A stretch of DNA of 29,778 nt from a bacterium UBP3_UBA6266 (GTDB lineage Bacteria; Auribacterota; UBA6266): NCBI GenBank assembly GCA_002440765.1, contig DJVC01000007.1, forward strand, positions 5,832 to 35,609, given 5' to 3'. The notes below the pieces were generated by a model. The model was not told the DNA's origin, ran no database searches, and was given only the letters and a program-made list of their open reading frames with translations. Positions 15,496 to 22,931 of the stretch are shown here, in pieces. Position 1 is the first letter of the stretch, and each line of letters starts with the position of its first letter. A program made the translations under genes and the position numbers.

Positions 15496-15921
15496 ATGAC
15501 GGATAAATTTATTTCATACAGTCAGGATGATACCAGAGCGCTTGCCGGAAAGGTTGCGGATAAGATTAAAAAAGGCGACGTGGTGGCTCTTTTCGGGGAG
15601 CTTGGCGCGGGAAAAACCTGTTTTGTCCAGGGATTTGCGAAAGCCTTCGGCATCACTGAAATAGTGAACAGCCCCAGTTTTGCTATTGTAAATGTATACG
15701 ATGGCAGGATGCCTGTTTATCATATGGATTTCTACAGGATAGACAGCCCCGATGAGATAAGAGCTATTGGGTGCGAAGATTATTTTTACGGCGACGGCGT
15801 GTGCTTTATCGAGTGGGCGGAAAAGGCGAAAGATATAATACCGCCGGACAGAAAAGAAATTTATATAAAGATAATTAACAAAACGGAAAGAGAAATTAAG
15901 ATAAAAGGGTTTAATTTTTAA
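15496..15921 (+). CDS. tsaE: tRNA t6A biosynthesis ATPase TsaE
   Basis: TsaE is the ATPase that resets the TsaB-TsaD complex during threonylcarbamoylation of A37 in ANN-decoding tRNAs. The 141-residue protein has the Walker A GELGAGKT (34-41), then SPSFAIVNVY, VYHMDFYRI and FIEWAEKAKDIIP, all typical. It starts one base after thiL and shares one base (TAATG) with tsaB, forming the familiar tsaE-tsaB pair. Confidence 0.95.
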   Translation: MTDKFISYSQDDTRALAGKVADKIKKGDVVALFGELGAGKTCFVQGFAKAFGITEIVNSPSFAIVNVYDGRMPVYHMDFYRIDSPDEIRAIGCEDYFYGDGVCFIEWAEKAKDIIPPDRKEIYIKIINKTEREIKIKGFNF

Positions 15922-16559
15922 TGAATGTACTCAGCATTGAAACGACTTCGGAAAGAGCGAGTATTGCTTATTTGAAGGATTGCGAAGTCATATCGCAGCG
16001 GGTTATCAGCGAACGCTTGAATTCAAGGCAAACGCTTCTGCAGAGTGTCAGGGACATTTTTGCCGAAGCGCGCGGTTCGTTAAATGAGGTGGATTCCATT
16101 GTATGCGGCACGGGTCCGGGCTCTTTCACCGGCATCAGGCTGGGGATAGCCTTTACCGCGGGGATTTATTCGGGTATGGGTAAAAAGGTTGAAACCTGCG
16201 GCATCGCCGCCAATGATTCCATTGCCTATGCCTGTTATTCCGAGGGGCTGAATGCCGGCAGGAAAATAATAACTGTGATAGATTCAAAAACCGGTTACAG
16301 TTTTATCAGGGAATATTCAGACCACGCCGAGCCGCTGGGTGAAATACAATTACTTTCCGACGCTGAGATAAAGGCAAAATATGAGAAAGATTTTTTCGCT
16401 GGGATATTTCCTGAGAAATTCAAAAGCATGCTTGAAAACAAAAAAAGTATTTTTCCGGACGCGGTTTATTCCGCCGGGTTATTTTTCCGGAAACCGGATA
16501 TGCGCAGAGCGTTGAAGCCGGTTTATATGATGGATTTTAAGCCGGGGGGTTCCAGATAA
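15921..16559 (+). CDS. tsaB: tRNA t6A biosynthesis protein TsaB
   Basis: The 212-residue protein belongs to the ASKHA fold. It begins MNVLSIETTSERASIAYL and has the family signature GTGPGSFTGIRLGIAFTAGI. TsaB lacks catalysis and scaffolds TsaD, which is not in this window. One-base overlaps join it to tsaE upstream and to alr downstream, so the three genes should be translated together. The C-terminal half is typically variable. Confidence 0.93.
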   Translation: MNVLSIETTSERASIAYLKDCEVISQRVISERLNSRQTLLQSVRDIFAEARGSLNEVDSIVCGTGPGSFTGIRLGIAFTAGIYSGMGKKVETCGIAANDSIAYACYSEGLNAGRKIITVIDSKTGYSFIREYSDHAEPLGEIQLLSDAEIKAKYEKDFFAGIFPEKFKSMLENKKSIFPDAVYSAGLFFRKPDMRRALKPVYMMDFKPGGSR

Positions 16560-17734
16560 TGATTTTTAAAAAGCAGGTCGTTATAAAAGAGATTGAAAGA
16601 GAGTCGTCTTATGATTACCGTTTGCTGAAAACCTGGGCCGAAATAGATCTTTCAAACTTGAGAAATAATATTAAAATCATAAGCAGGATGGTGGGCAGGG
16701 ATATTGCTATAATGGCTATAGTCAAATGCAATGCCTACGGCCACGGAGCGATAGAGGTATCAAGAGAAGCTGTTAAACTCGGCGTAAAAGCGCTCGGGGT
16801 TTCGAGTTTGTCGGAAGGCATTGAACTGCGAAACGCTTTCAGCGATATTCCTATAATAGTTTTAAGTTCCGGTATGAGCGGGCAGGCGGAAGAATTTATT
16901 GAGCACAGGTTATCTGCGGTGGTATGTTCATGGCAAATGGTCAATGCTCTTTCCGATGCAGCCCGCAGCAGGGGGACAAAAGCAGCCGTCCACATAAAAA
17001 TAGACACAGGGATGGGGCGTATAGGCGTATGGCATAAGCAGGCGGATGAGTTTGTGAGGTCCGTTTATGAAGTCCCTGATATTATTATAGAAGGGGTCTG
17101 TTCCCATTTTGCGACATCGGATGAAGAAGACCTTGAGTTTGCAAATCAACAGCTAAGATGGTTTGCGGATTTTCTGGATAAGACAGGTGATATCCCGATC
17201 AGATTCAGGCATATATCAAATACCGGCGGGATATTTAATCTTCCCTCGGCGCATTTGAATATGGTGCGCCCCGGTCTATCGATTTACGGCGTCAGCCCTT
17301 CGGATTTCGTAAAAGGCAGTTCTAAACTTGACCCTGTCCTTTCGCTGAAAACCAAAATTGCGTTTATCAAAAAAATTCCCGAAGGGAGAGCATTAAGCTA
17401 CGGAAGGACTTTTATTACGGATAAACCGATGAAAGTCGCGACTTTACCGGTGGGCTATGGAGACGGCTATCCCCGCCTGCTTTCAAACAGGGGATATGTG
17501 CTTATCGGTGGAAAAAGAGCAAGGATATTGGGAACCGTTACCATGGATCAGATGATGGTGGATATTACCGGAATAAGAAATGTAAAAGTGGAAGACGCGG
17601 CAGTCCTTATCGGGAAACAAGGCCGGGAACAGATTACCGCCAGGGAAGTTGCGCGAATGGCCGATACCATCCCGTACGAGATATTTACTTCGATAAATAA
17701 GAGGGTTCAGAGAATCTATATAGACAGGGATTGA
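16559..17734 (+). CDS. alr: Alanine racemase
   Basis: Alr interconverts L- and D-alanine for peptidoglycan, using pyridoxal phosphate. The 391-residue protein has the PLP lysine Lys56 in IVKCNAYGHG, GMGRIGVW, RHISNTGG, NMVRPGLSIYG, the catalytic Tyr281 in LSYGRTF, VGYGDGYPRLL and VTMDQMMVDIT. Cys-Asn before AYGHG replaces the more common Ala-Asp/Asn. About 20 extra residues precede the usual start of the domain (TWAEIDLSNL). It ends immediately next to the stop of the opposing DUF4340 gene, leaving no room for a terminator. Confidence 0.95.
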   Translation: MIFKKQVVIKEIERESSYDYRLLKTWAEIDLSNLRNNIKIISRMVGRDIAIMAIVKCNAYGHGAIEVSREAVKLGVKALGVSSLSEGIELRNAFSDIPIIVLSSGMSGQAEEFIEHRLSAVVCSWQMVNALSDAARSRGTKAAVHIKIDTGMGRIGVWHKQADEFVRSVYEVPDIIIEGVCSHFATSDEEDLEFANQQLRWFADFLDKTGDIPIRFRHISNTGGIFNLPSAHLNMVRPGLSIYGVSPSDFVKGSSKLDPVLSLKTKIAFIKKIPEGRALSYGRTFITDKPMKVATLPVGYGDGYPRLLSNRGYVLIGGKRARILGTVTMDQMMVDITGIRNVKVEDAAVLIGKQGREQITAREVARMADTIPYEIFTSINKRVQRIYIDRD

Positions 17735-19411
17735 TTAATTGCCGTCCGTGATTTTACCGGCGAGCTCTATGACATCACGTTGAATCAGATATACCAGAGA
17801 GTCCCCGTTCTTTAAAGCGAAGAAGGAACCGTTTTCACCGCGGATAATTTTAAGCGTAAAAATTTCTTCTTTATCGTAAAGCTCAATGATTAAAAACGGC
17901 TCCGGCAGCATGATTTTTTTTCCGGTTAGGACTTTCCCGGCTTTCAGTTCCATCAGTTTCCAGAGAAGATCGTTGATTAAAGAGGCGTTCCCGTTGCCAT
18001 CCCAGCGGTTTTTCCCGTTCTTGTTAAAAGTAAATACGCCTTTGTCATCCTTGATTTTTACGGAAGAGATTTCGACGATGGGAAAAGATATGACCTTCCT
18101 GGATATAAACTGGCAGAAATCCAGGTCGTAAAGCTTATATTTCAAGCCACTGTCCAGGACAAGGAAATAATCGTCTGCCGGGGTTTTGGCGTAAAGAATG
18201 TCCCCGGATTCATAAAAATTTATATCCCACGCGGAGTTACCGCAAATGAATTCCACTTTGGCCGAAGGATCCGGAAAAACCCCTGTATCCGCCTGTGTGA
18301 TGGAAAGAGCCTTTGTTTTGACGAACAGGTTAAAAAACGCGAACACCGCATTGTAATCGGCATCATAATTCCCGGAGGGAGAAAGAAGCTTCCATTCGTT
18401 CTTTTCTCTCACAAGCTCTATCAGATTGTCCCCGGCGGAAATTTTAATCGAGCCGGATTTTACCACCTCTTCAGTTGCCAGCCTGAGGTCCCTGAAAGTT
18501 TCAATTTCGGGAGATATTTTTTTGAGTATGGACGAATCTATGATACAGACAGTGTCGAGGTCTTTCTGATACACGTACATTTTCCTTCCGTCGTCTGAGA
18601 ACGGGCCGAAAAAAAAGACCCTCTCCCCGTCCGAAGCCGAGGGTTTAATCCTGATTGTAAGAGAGCTGTTGTCGAGTATATGCGCGGGGATGCTGCCGGG
18701 CTCGGGAAATTCCTCGATTCTTGCGGAAACCACTGTATTTATAAGCTCAGAAAAAGCTTTTGAATCACACCTGCTCTGAAAAGGGCTGGTGATTTTCCAA
18801 TAAGATCCCATATTGGTGAATTCCGCAATTTTATCCTGTGTCTGAAAAACGATCCTGTCCGTAAATTGCGGAAATATCCTTATAAGCTGTTTTGTCCTGA
18901 ACTCATCCGGTTTTAATTCACATAATGTTTTTATAAGTTTTTTTTCAACCACGATAATGCAATTATTGTTTTTATCCAGACCGTAGGAAGTATCCCCGGT
19001 AGTTTCAACACCTGAGAACTCTATATGGGATGTGCCGGAGGGAGAAGATATTGAGACGGAGCATATAGGGGAACCGAACCCGGCGTTTTCGGCCAGGTCT
19101 TTGTCATAGTTGATGGCCCTTATTACCGGTGAAAACTGGATGTCAAACAGGAACTTGTTTACCTTCGTCGAATCCGCCGGATACTTAAAAGGTGTTGTGA
19201 TTTTCCATTCGACGCCTGATTTTTCGAGAGATATTTCTCCGCCGGCATTTGACACAGACAAGCTTTCAACCCTTGAAAAATCATACGAAAAAACTTTGGT
19301 GCGGGACATGATATCTTCTTCCCGTTCCGGTTCCCTTAATTCCGCCGTAACAATATAGAATCCGAGACAGGCTGAAACAACAAACAGAATAAAAACGTGT
19401 CTTGCTTTCAT
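17735..19411 (-). CDS. DUF4340-family protein of the Gld-like ABC operon
   Basis: The ATG at 19411 shares a base with the stop of the GldG-like gene and has AGGAG upstream; a longer frame to 19480 lacks this support. The 558-residue protein has one N-terminal membrane helix (HVFILFVVSACLGFYIV) and a long extracytoplasmic part with repeated units such as SLEKSGVEWKITTPFKYPAD, KITSPF and WKLLSPSGNYDADYNAV. This repeated W-x-(I/L)-x-x-P pattern is typical of DUF4340, often found as the last gene of GldA/F/G-like loci. Function is unknown; an extracytoplasmic binding or assembly role with the transporter is inferred. Confidence 0.82.
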   Translation of the reverse strand: MKARHVFILFVVSACLGFYIVTAELREPEREEDIMSRTKVFSYDFSRVESLSVSNAGGEISLEKSGVEWKITTPFKYPADSTKVNKFLFDIQFSPVIRAINYDKDLAENAGFGSPICSVSISSPSGTSHIEFSGVETTGDTSYGLDKNNNCIIVVEKKLIKTLCELKPDEFRTKQLIRIFPQFTDRIVFQTQDKIAEFTNMGSYWKITSPFQSRCDSKAFSELINTVVSARIEEFPEPGSIPAHILDNSSLTIRIKPSASDGERVFFFGPFSDDGRKMYVYQKDLDTVCIIDSSILKKISPEIETFRDLRLATEEVVKSGSIKISAGDNLIELVREKNEWKLLSPSGNYDADYNAVFAFFNLFVKTKALSITQADTGVFPDPSAKVEFICGNSAWDINFYESGDILYAKTPADDYFLVLDSGLKYKLYDLDFCQFISRKVISFPIVEISSVKIKDDKGVFTFNKNGKNRWDGNGNASLINDLLWKLMELKAGKVLTGKKIMLPEPFLIIELYDKEEIFTLKIIRGENGSFFALKNGDSLVYLIQRDVIELAGKITDGN

Positions 19412-20826
19412 TATTTTCTCCTGTTCAGCCAGGCAATAAAGGCGCATAATGCAGATATTCCCGGAAGCACAAAAATACAAAGGTTTCTGACTGTGCGCAA
19501 TTGGGTTAAATTCAAAAGCAGTTTTGTGTCTTCAGGTTTTTTCGCCTCGATTGAGAGAATTTTAGTCTTATTCAGGCACCAGTTGGTTAAATTCGCGAAA
19601 AGGTCGGCATTGGACCTGTTTGCAATCTGAGAGTTTGAACAAAAATCGGAATCGCCCACTACAACCAGCCGCATGGGAAATTTACGGTTTTGGGAAGTTG
19701 ATGAAACGCATATCGGAACAGGACCTTCCCTGTCCTTATCTTTATCAAAAGTTACGGGAGAATCCGCGGGCTCTGTCTCGCCCCATCCGTTTTCGGTTGT
19801 CGCGCACAGAACATCGACTTTATACCCTGTGCTTAAAGGGTTTGGATTTACGGACCTGGTAAGCGGGTGTATGGTGGCGCTTTTAACGATCCGTGAAGTG
19901 GCAGTGTGTTCGGAATTGAAATTTTCTATATATAGATTTGAAATATCCACAAGCGGTATTTTCCTTGACGGGTCTATCACAATATCTTTGCCGACGACTA
20001 TCCCTTTTTCTATAAGGACATTTTCAAGGCCGGTGTATATCAGCGGGTCCATAAGCATTAAAGCGGACCCTCCGTTATTCAAATAATTGTTTACGGCGAT
20101 AATTTCTTCTTCCGAAAAAACAGTTTTTGGCCCTGCGATTATTAACAGGGCGCAATCGGGCGGCACAGAAGAAATTTTTAAAAGGTCTATTGTTTTTACA
20201 TCAATATTCTGCCTTTTGAGTATTATAGACGCCTGCCCCATTTCATCTTTTTGGGTTGAATCGGGAATCTTCTCTCCGTGTCCTGTCGTGAAATAAACGG
20301 ATGAAGAGATGTCTTCGATCAGTTTGATGACAGCCGATGACAGGGCTTCTTCGCCGGAAAATTCAATGATTCTTCTGTAAGCCCCTTTCGCGTCGCCTCC
20401 CGAGATTACGGCAATATCCGTATCTCTGATAACTTCTATTTTATCTTTGTAAGAGATAATCATGCAGTTTCTGTCCGCGAATTTTGTTTTCTGGGCAATG
20501 AGTTTTAATCTGGTGATGTCTTTGTCCGGATCAACCAATTGAACGGCGATCCTGTTGTTTTGAGCGGAATATTGTTCGAGCAGCCTCAATATCGGGGTAT
20601 AAACGATATTGGCGGGATCGAAGATCACATATATGTTCATTGTTTTGTCGATTTTTTTCAGAATGCAGACTGTCTTTTCGGACAAAGTGTTTATTCCGCT
20701 TTTTGTCATGTCGAATCTTATGTTATGGCGGTGAGCGATAAAACCGAGCATGGAAATAATAAGCAAAGCGAAAAATACCGCCGCGGCTATATTGATAATG
20801 TTCAGTATTCTTCTTAGTCTATTCAC
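19411..20826 (-). CDS. GldG-like auxiliary ABC transporter protein
   Basis: I chose GTG 20826, with AGGAAGG six bases upstream, giving 471 residues; an ATG at 20853 would add nine. Membrane helices lie at the N terminus (NIAAAVFFALLIISMLGFIA) and C terminus (LCIFVLPGISALCAFIAWL), enclosing a large extracytoplasmic domain. Just after the first helix come FDMTKSGINTLSEKTVCILK and IYVIFD, the usual start of the GldG domain, and a central VYFTTGHGE followed by LLKI and ALLIIAGPK. In Flavobacteria GldG joins GldA and GldF in an ABC complex needed for gliding; elsewhere its role is unclear. It overlaps the permease gene by 8 bases. Confidence 0.87.
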   Translation of the reverse strand: MNRLRRILNIINIAAAVFFALLIISMLGFIAHRHNIRFDMTKSGINTLSEKTVCILKKIDKTMNIYVIFDPANIVYTPILRLLEQYSAQNNRIAVQLVDPDKDITRLKLIAQKTKFADRNCMIISYKDKIEVIRDTDIAVISGGDAKGAYRRIIEFSGEEALSSAVIKLIEDISSSVYFTTGHGEKIPDSTQKDEMGQASIILKRQNIDVKTIDLLKISSVPPDCALLIIAGPKTVFSEEEIIAVNNYLNNGGSALMLMDPLIYTGLENVLIEKGIVVGKDIVIDPSRKIPLVDISNLYIENFNSEHTATSRIVKSATIHPLTRSVNPNPLSTGYKVDVLCATTENGWGETEPADSPVTFDKDKDREGPVPICVSSTSQNRKFPMRLVVVGDSDFCSNSQIANRSNADLFANLTNWCLNKTKILSIEAKKPEDTKLLLNLTQLRTVRNLCIFVLPGISALCAFIAWLNRRK

Positions 20827-21565
20827 CGGCGCCCTTCCTGTTATAAGAAACAAATGTCAGCAAAATGAAAAACCAGCTGAAGGAAATAAAATACACGACG
20901 CTTTCAAGGTCGATAATCCCAATCGGGAAGTTGGCGAAATTATTGGGAAGAGACAGAAAAGATATGACCGCTTTCCAGTCAGTGTCGGAAACGAAATCTT
21001 CCATTACGCCTATTGTGAGAAAAATAAATGATATGGCTATGGCCAGCATATATGAAACCAGCTGGTTCTTGCTTAGAGAGGATGTGAAGACCCCTATGGA
21101 AATGAGCATAATGCCCGCAAGCGCGGTTCCGATGTAGGAGCATAAAATGGGCCCCATGTCCGGTTTGCCGAAGAGAGCGACTATCAGCACATACGAGAAA
21201 GTAGGCAGCCAGAGAAACAGGAAAAATATGTAACCGCCGGCTATTTTTGACAGAATTACATGCCAGCTTTTCAGGGGGGATGTTTTGATGATTTCTATAG
21301 TTCCCGTTTTGTATTCTTCCGAAAAGAGACGCATTGTGACGGAAGGAGGAATCATAAGCAGAAGAACCCAGAACAGCCATGTGCCTCCGAAAAAGAATCT
21401 CATTACGGAAATTATGCCGGGAGTTCCGGGAATGCTTAAAAGGCCGGTATATATATAGAACATATACCCTGTAACCGAAAGAAATGCGGCGAGTATTATG
21501 TAAGCGACAGGAGATTGAAAATAAAATCTCAGTTCTTTTTTTGTCAGCGCCAGGAATTCTTTCAT
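20819..21565 (-). CDS. ABC-2 type permease, GldF-like
   Basis: The 248-residue protein has six membrane helices. The N terminus, LTKKELRFYFQSPVAYIILA, and the loop TMRLFSEEYKTGTIEIIKTS (the coupling region touching the ATPase) are typical of GldF/NosY-type ABC-2 permeases. A hydrophilic segment before the last helix ends in PIGIIDLESVVYF, another GldF feature. Its ATGA start overlaps the ATPase gene by four bases, and the GldG-like gene overlaps its end. Confidence 0.9.
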   Translation of the reverse strand: MKEFLALTKKELRFYFQSPVAYIILAAFLSVTGYMFYIYTGLLSIPGTPGIISVMRFFFGGTWLFWVLLLMIPPSVTMRLFSEEYKTGTIEIIKTSPLKSWHVILSKIAGGYIFFLFLWLPTFSYVLIVALFGKPDMGPILCSYIGTALAGIMLISIGVFTSSLSKNQLVSYMLAIAISFIFLTIGVMEDFVSDTDWKAVISFLSLPNNFANFPIGIIDLESVVYFISFSWFFILLTFVSYNRKGAGE

Positions 21566-22488
21566 TGTATTTTCTGTTTTGAGGTTATTTCCATAAATAA
21601 ATCTTCAAGAGAATCCTTTGTGTGTTTCATGCATAGGATTTTTGCCCCGCTTTTAACTACCGCTTCGAAGATATCACCTCTTGAATCCGTATTGTTTCTG
21701 GTTTGTATCTCCAGTGAGTTTTCCAAAACCCGCCTGATGTCCGATACTTCGCTTATACCGCGTATGTTTTTCAGCGTATCATCGCTGATATTTTCGCATT
21801 CAAGAAATATTTTTTCGTTTTTATCGAGACTGACATTGGCGGCGATTCTGCCTTCATTAATAATAAGAGCCCTGTCGCATATTGCCTCGACTTCGGATAA
21901 TATGTGGGTTGAAATAAGGACAGCGTGCCTGTGTCTGAGGTTTTTAATCAGGTTGCGGGTCTGCCTCAATTGATTGGGGTCAAGACCTGTGGTAGGTTCA
22001 TCCAGTATGAGTACGGGAGGATCCGAAAGTATGGCATCTGCCAGACCCACCCTCTGCCTGTAGCCTTTTGATAAATTTCTGATAAGCCTTTTAAAGACGG
22101 GTTCTATGTCACATATCTTGCATACTTCGGATATCCTTGCTCTTGAGAGTTTTTTGCTTTTTATCTTGATGCAGCCCCTGAATGCAAGATATTCCGATAC
22201 TCTCATTTCCCCGTAAAGAGGGACGTGTTCGGGAAGATAACCAATCATATTTTTTGTTTTTACGGGGTTATTCCGGATATTTATCCCGTCTATAAGGATT
22301 TTCCCGCTATCCGGCGAAAGGAAACCCGCAAGAAGCCTCATGGTCGTAGTTTTCCCGGCTCCGTTGGGCCCGAGAAAGCCGAGGATTTCTCCCCGGTCCA
22401 GCGAAAATGAAACATCTTTTACAGCGGGTATGCTGCCAAAGTTTTTGCTGACATTCAAAACTTCAATAGCTTTCTGGTTAAGCATCAT
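21562..22488 (-). CDS. ABC transporter ATP-binding protein, GldA-like
   Basis: The 308-residue ATPase has Walker A GPNGAGKTT (40-48), signature LSKGYRQR (139-146), Walker B VLILDEP with Glu164, and the switch His195 (ISTHILSEVE). The segment GYLPEHVPLY (84-93) replaces the usual Q-loop and is characteristic of GldA/NatA-like subunits. A C-terminal regulatory domain follows from about 230. It energises the GldF-like permease. No ribosome site is visible before ATG 22488 (a second ATG is at 22485). First gene of a four-gene operon. Confidence 0.92.
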   Translation of the reverse strand: MMLNQKAIEVLNVSKNFGSIPAVKDVSFSLDRGEILGFLGPNGAGKTTTMRLLAGFLSPDSGKILIDGINIRNNPVKTKNMIGYLPEHVPLYGEMRVSEYLAFRGCIKIKSKKLSRARISEVCKICDIEPVFKRLIRNLSKGYRQRVGLADAILSDPPVLILDEPTTGLDPNQLRQTRNLIKNLRHRHAVLISTHILSEVEAICDRALIINEGRIAANVSLDKNEKIFLECENISDDTLKNIRGISEVSDIRRVLENSLEIQTRNNTDSRGDIFEAVVKSGAKILCMKHTKDSLEDLFMEITSKQKIQ

Positions 22489-22497
22489 AGATAATAG

Positions 22498-22526
22498 AAT
22501 TTAAACAAATTAAATGTAAAAGTCAA
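22498..22526 (-). promoter_or_regulatory. Candidate proximal promoter giving a leaderless gldA-like mRNA
   Basis: On the minus strand TTGACT (22526-22521) and TAAATT (22503-22498) are 17 bases apart. The predicted start near 22491 is only three bases from the ATG, which would fit the lack of a ribosome site. The -10 is weak. Confidence 0.25.
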
Positions 22527-22559
22527 CAATACCGAACTGCCGGGAAATCTAACCGTAAT

Positions 22560-22568
22560 ATTATAGCA
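22560..22568 (-). promoter_or_regulatory. Extended -10 promoter for the ABC operon
   Basis: The minus strand reads TGCTATAAT, a perfect extended -10 without a clear -35. The transcript would have a leader of about 65 bases before ATG 22488. Confidence 0.4.
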
Positions 22569-22592
22569 GAATCACAGGAAAAGCTCCCTGTA

Positions 22593-22604
22593 ATATCCGG
22601 ATAT
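22593..22604. promoter_or_regulatory. Palindrome ATATCCGGATAT between divergent promoters
   Basis: A perfect 12-base palindrome lies between the minus-strand -10 (22560-22565) and the plus-strand -35 (22622-22627). A nearby ACAGG/CCTGT inverted repeat (22574-22591) adds symmetry. The placement fits an operator that could serve both directions; the binding protein is unknown. Confidence 0.35.
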
Positions 22605-22621
22605 GTTTTTAAAAGGTTATC

Positions 22622-22650
22622 TTGTCATAATCAGTTAAATTTTTTATACT
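22622..22650 (+). promoter_or_regulatory. Sigma70-type promoter for the SSS/HD-GYP operon
   Basis: TTGTCA (22622-22627), 17 bases, then TATACT (22645-22650): both hexamers are one mismatch from consensus at ideal spacing. A second TATAAT follows at 22651-22656. Transcription would begin near 22657, leaving about 29 bases before ATG 22686. Confidence 0.6.
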
Positions 22651-22685
22651 TATAATCAGATATATTTGGCGGACTTAGTTAGTTT

Positions 22686-22931
22686 ATGAAAAAAATAACT
22701 CAAATCCTGAGCAGGAACAGTTTTTCTTTGTTTGCATTTGTTTTATTGTTATCGTTTTTAAACTGGCCCATTTTATCTTCTTTGGATAATCTGACCGGCG
22801 GCGGCGCCTACATTTATATTTATGCTGTATGGTTAACCATTGTGCTGCTTGCCCTGATTGTCGGACTGAGCCTTAACGGTTTGTCACCTTCGGGTAAAGA
22901 CAAAAAAGAAGGCGAAGGTAAAAATGTTTGA
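22686..22931 (+). CDS. Small two-helix membrane protein, probable partner of the SSS/HD-GYP protein
   Basis: The 81-residue protein has two hydrophobic helices (about 13-32 and 42-65), separated by a Gly-rich turn (NLTGGGAY), and a Lys/Glu-rich cytoplasmic tail. I do not recognise a named family. Its end overlaps the next gene by 8 bases, and a promoter lies directly upstream, so it leads the operon. Small two-helix proteins accompany some sodium/solute symporters as accessory subunits; by analogy it may assemble with the transporter domain encoded next. That role is inference. Confidence 0.65.
   Translation: MKKITQILSRNSFSLFAFVLLLSFLNWPILSSLDNLTGGGAYIYIYAVWLTIVLLALIVGLSLNGLSPSGKDKKEGEGKNV

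Noticed and set aside
19412..19480. Longer N terminus for the DUF4340 protein
   Set aside because: The extra part lies inside the GldG-like gene; ATG 19411 has AGGAG upstream and a one-base stop-start overlap like the other junctions of the operon.
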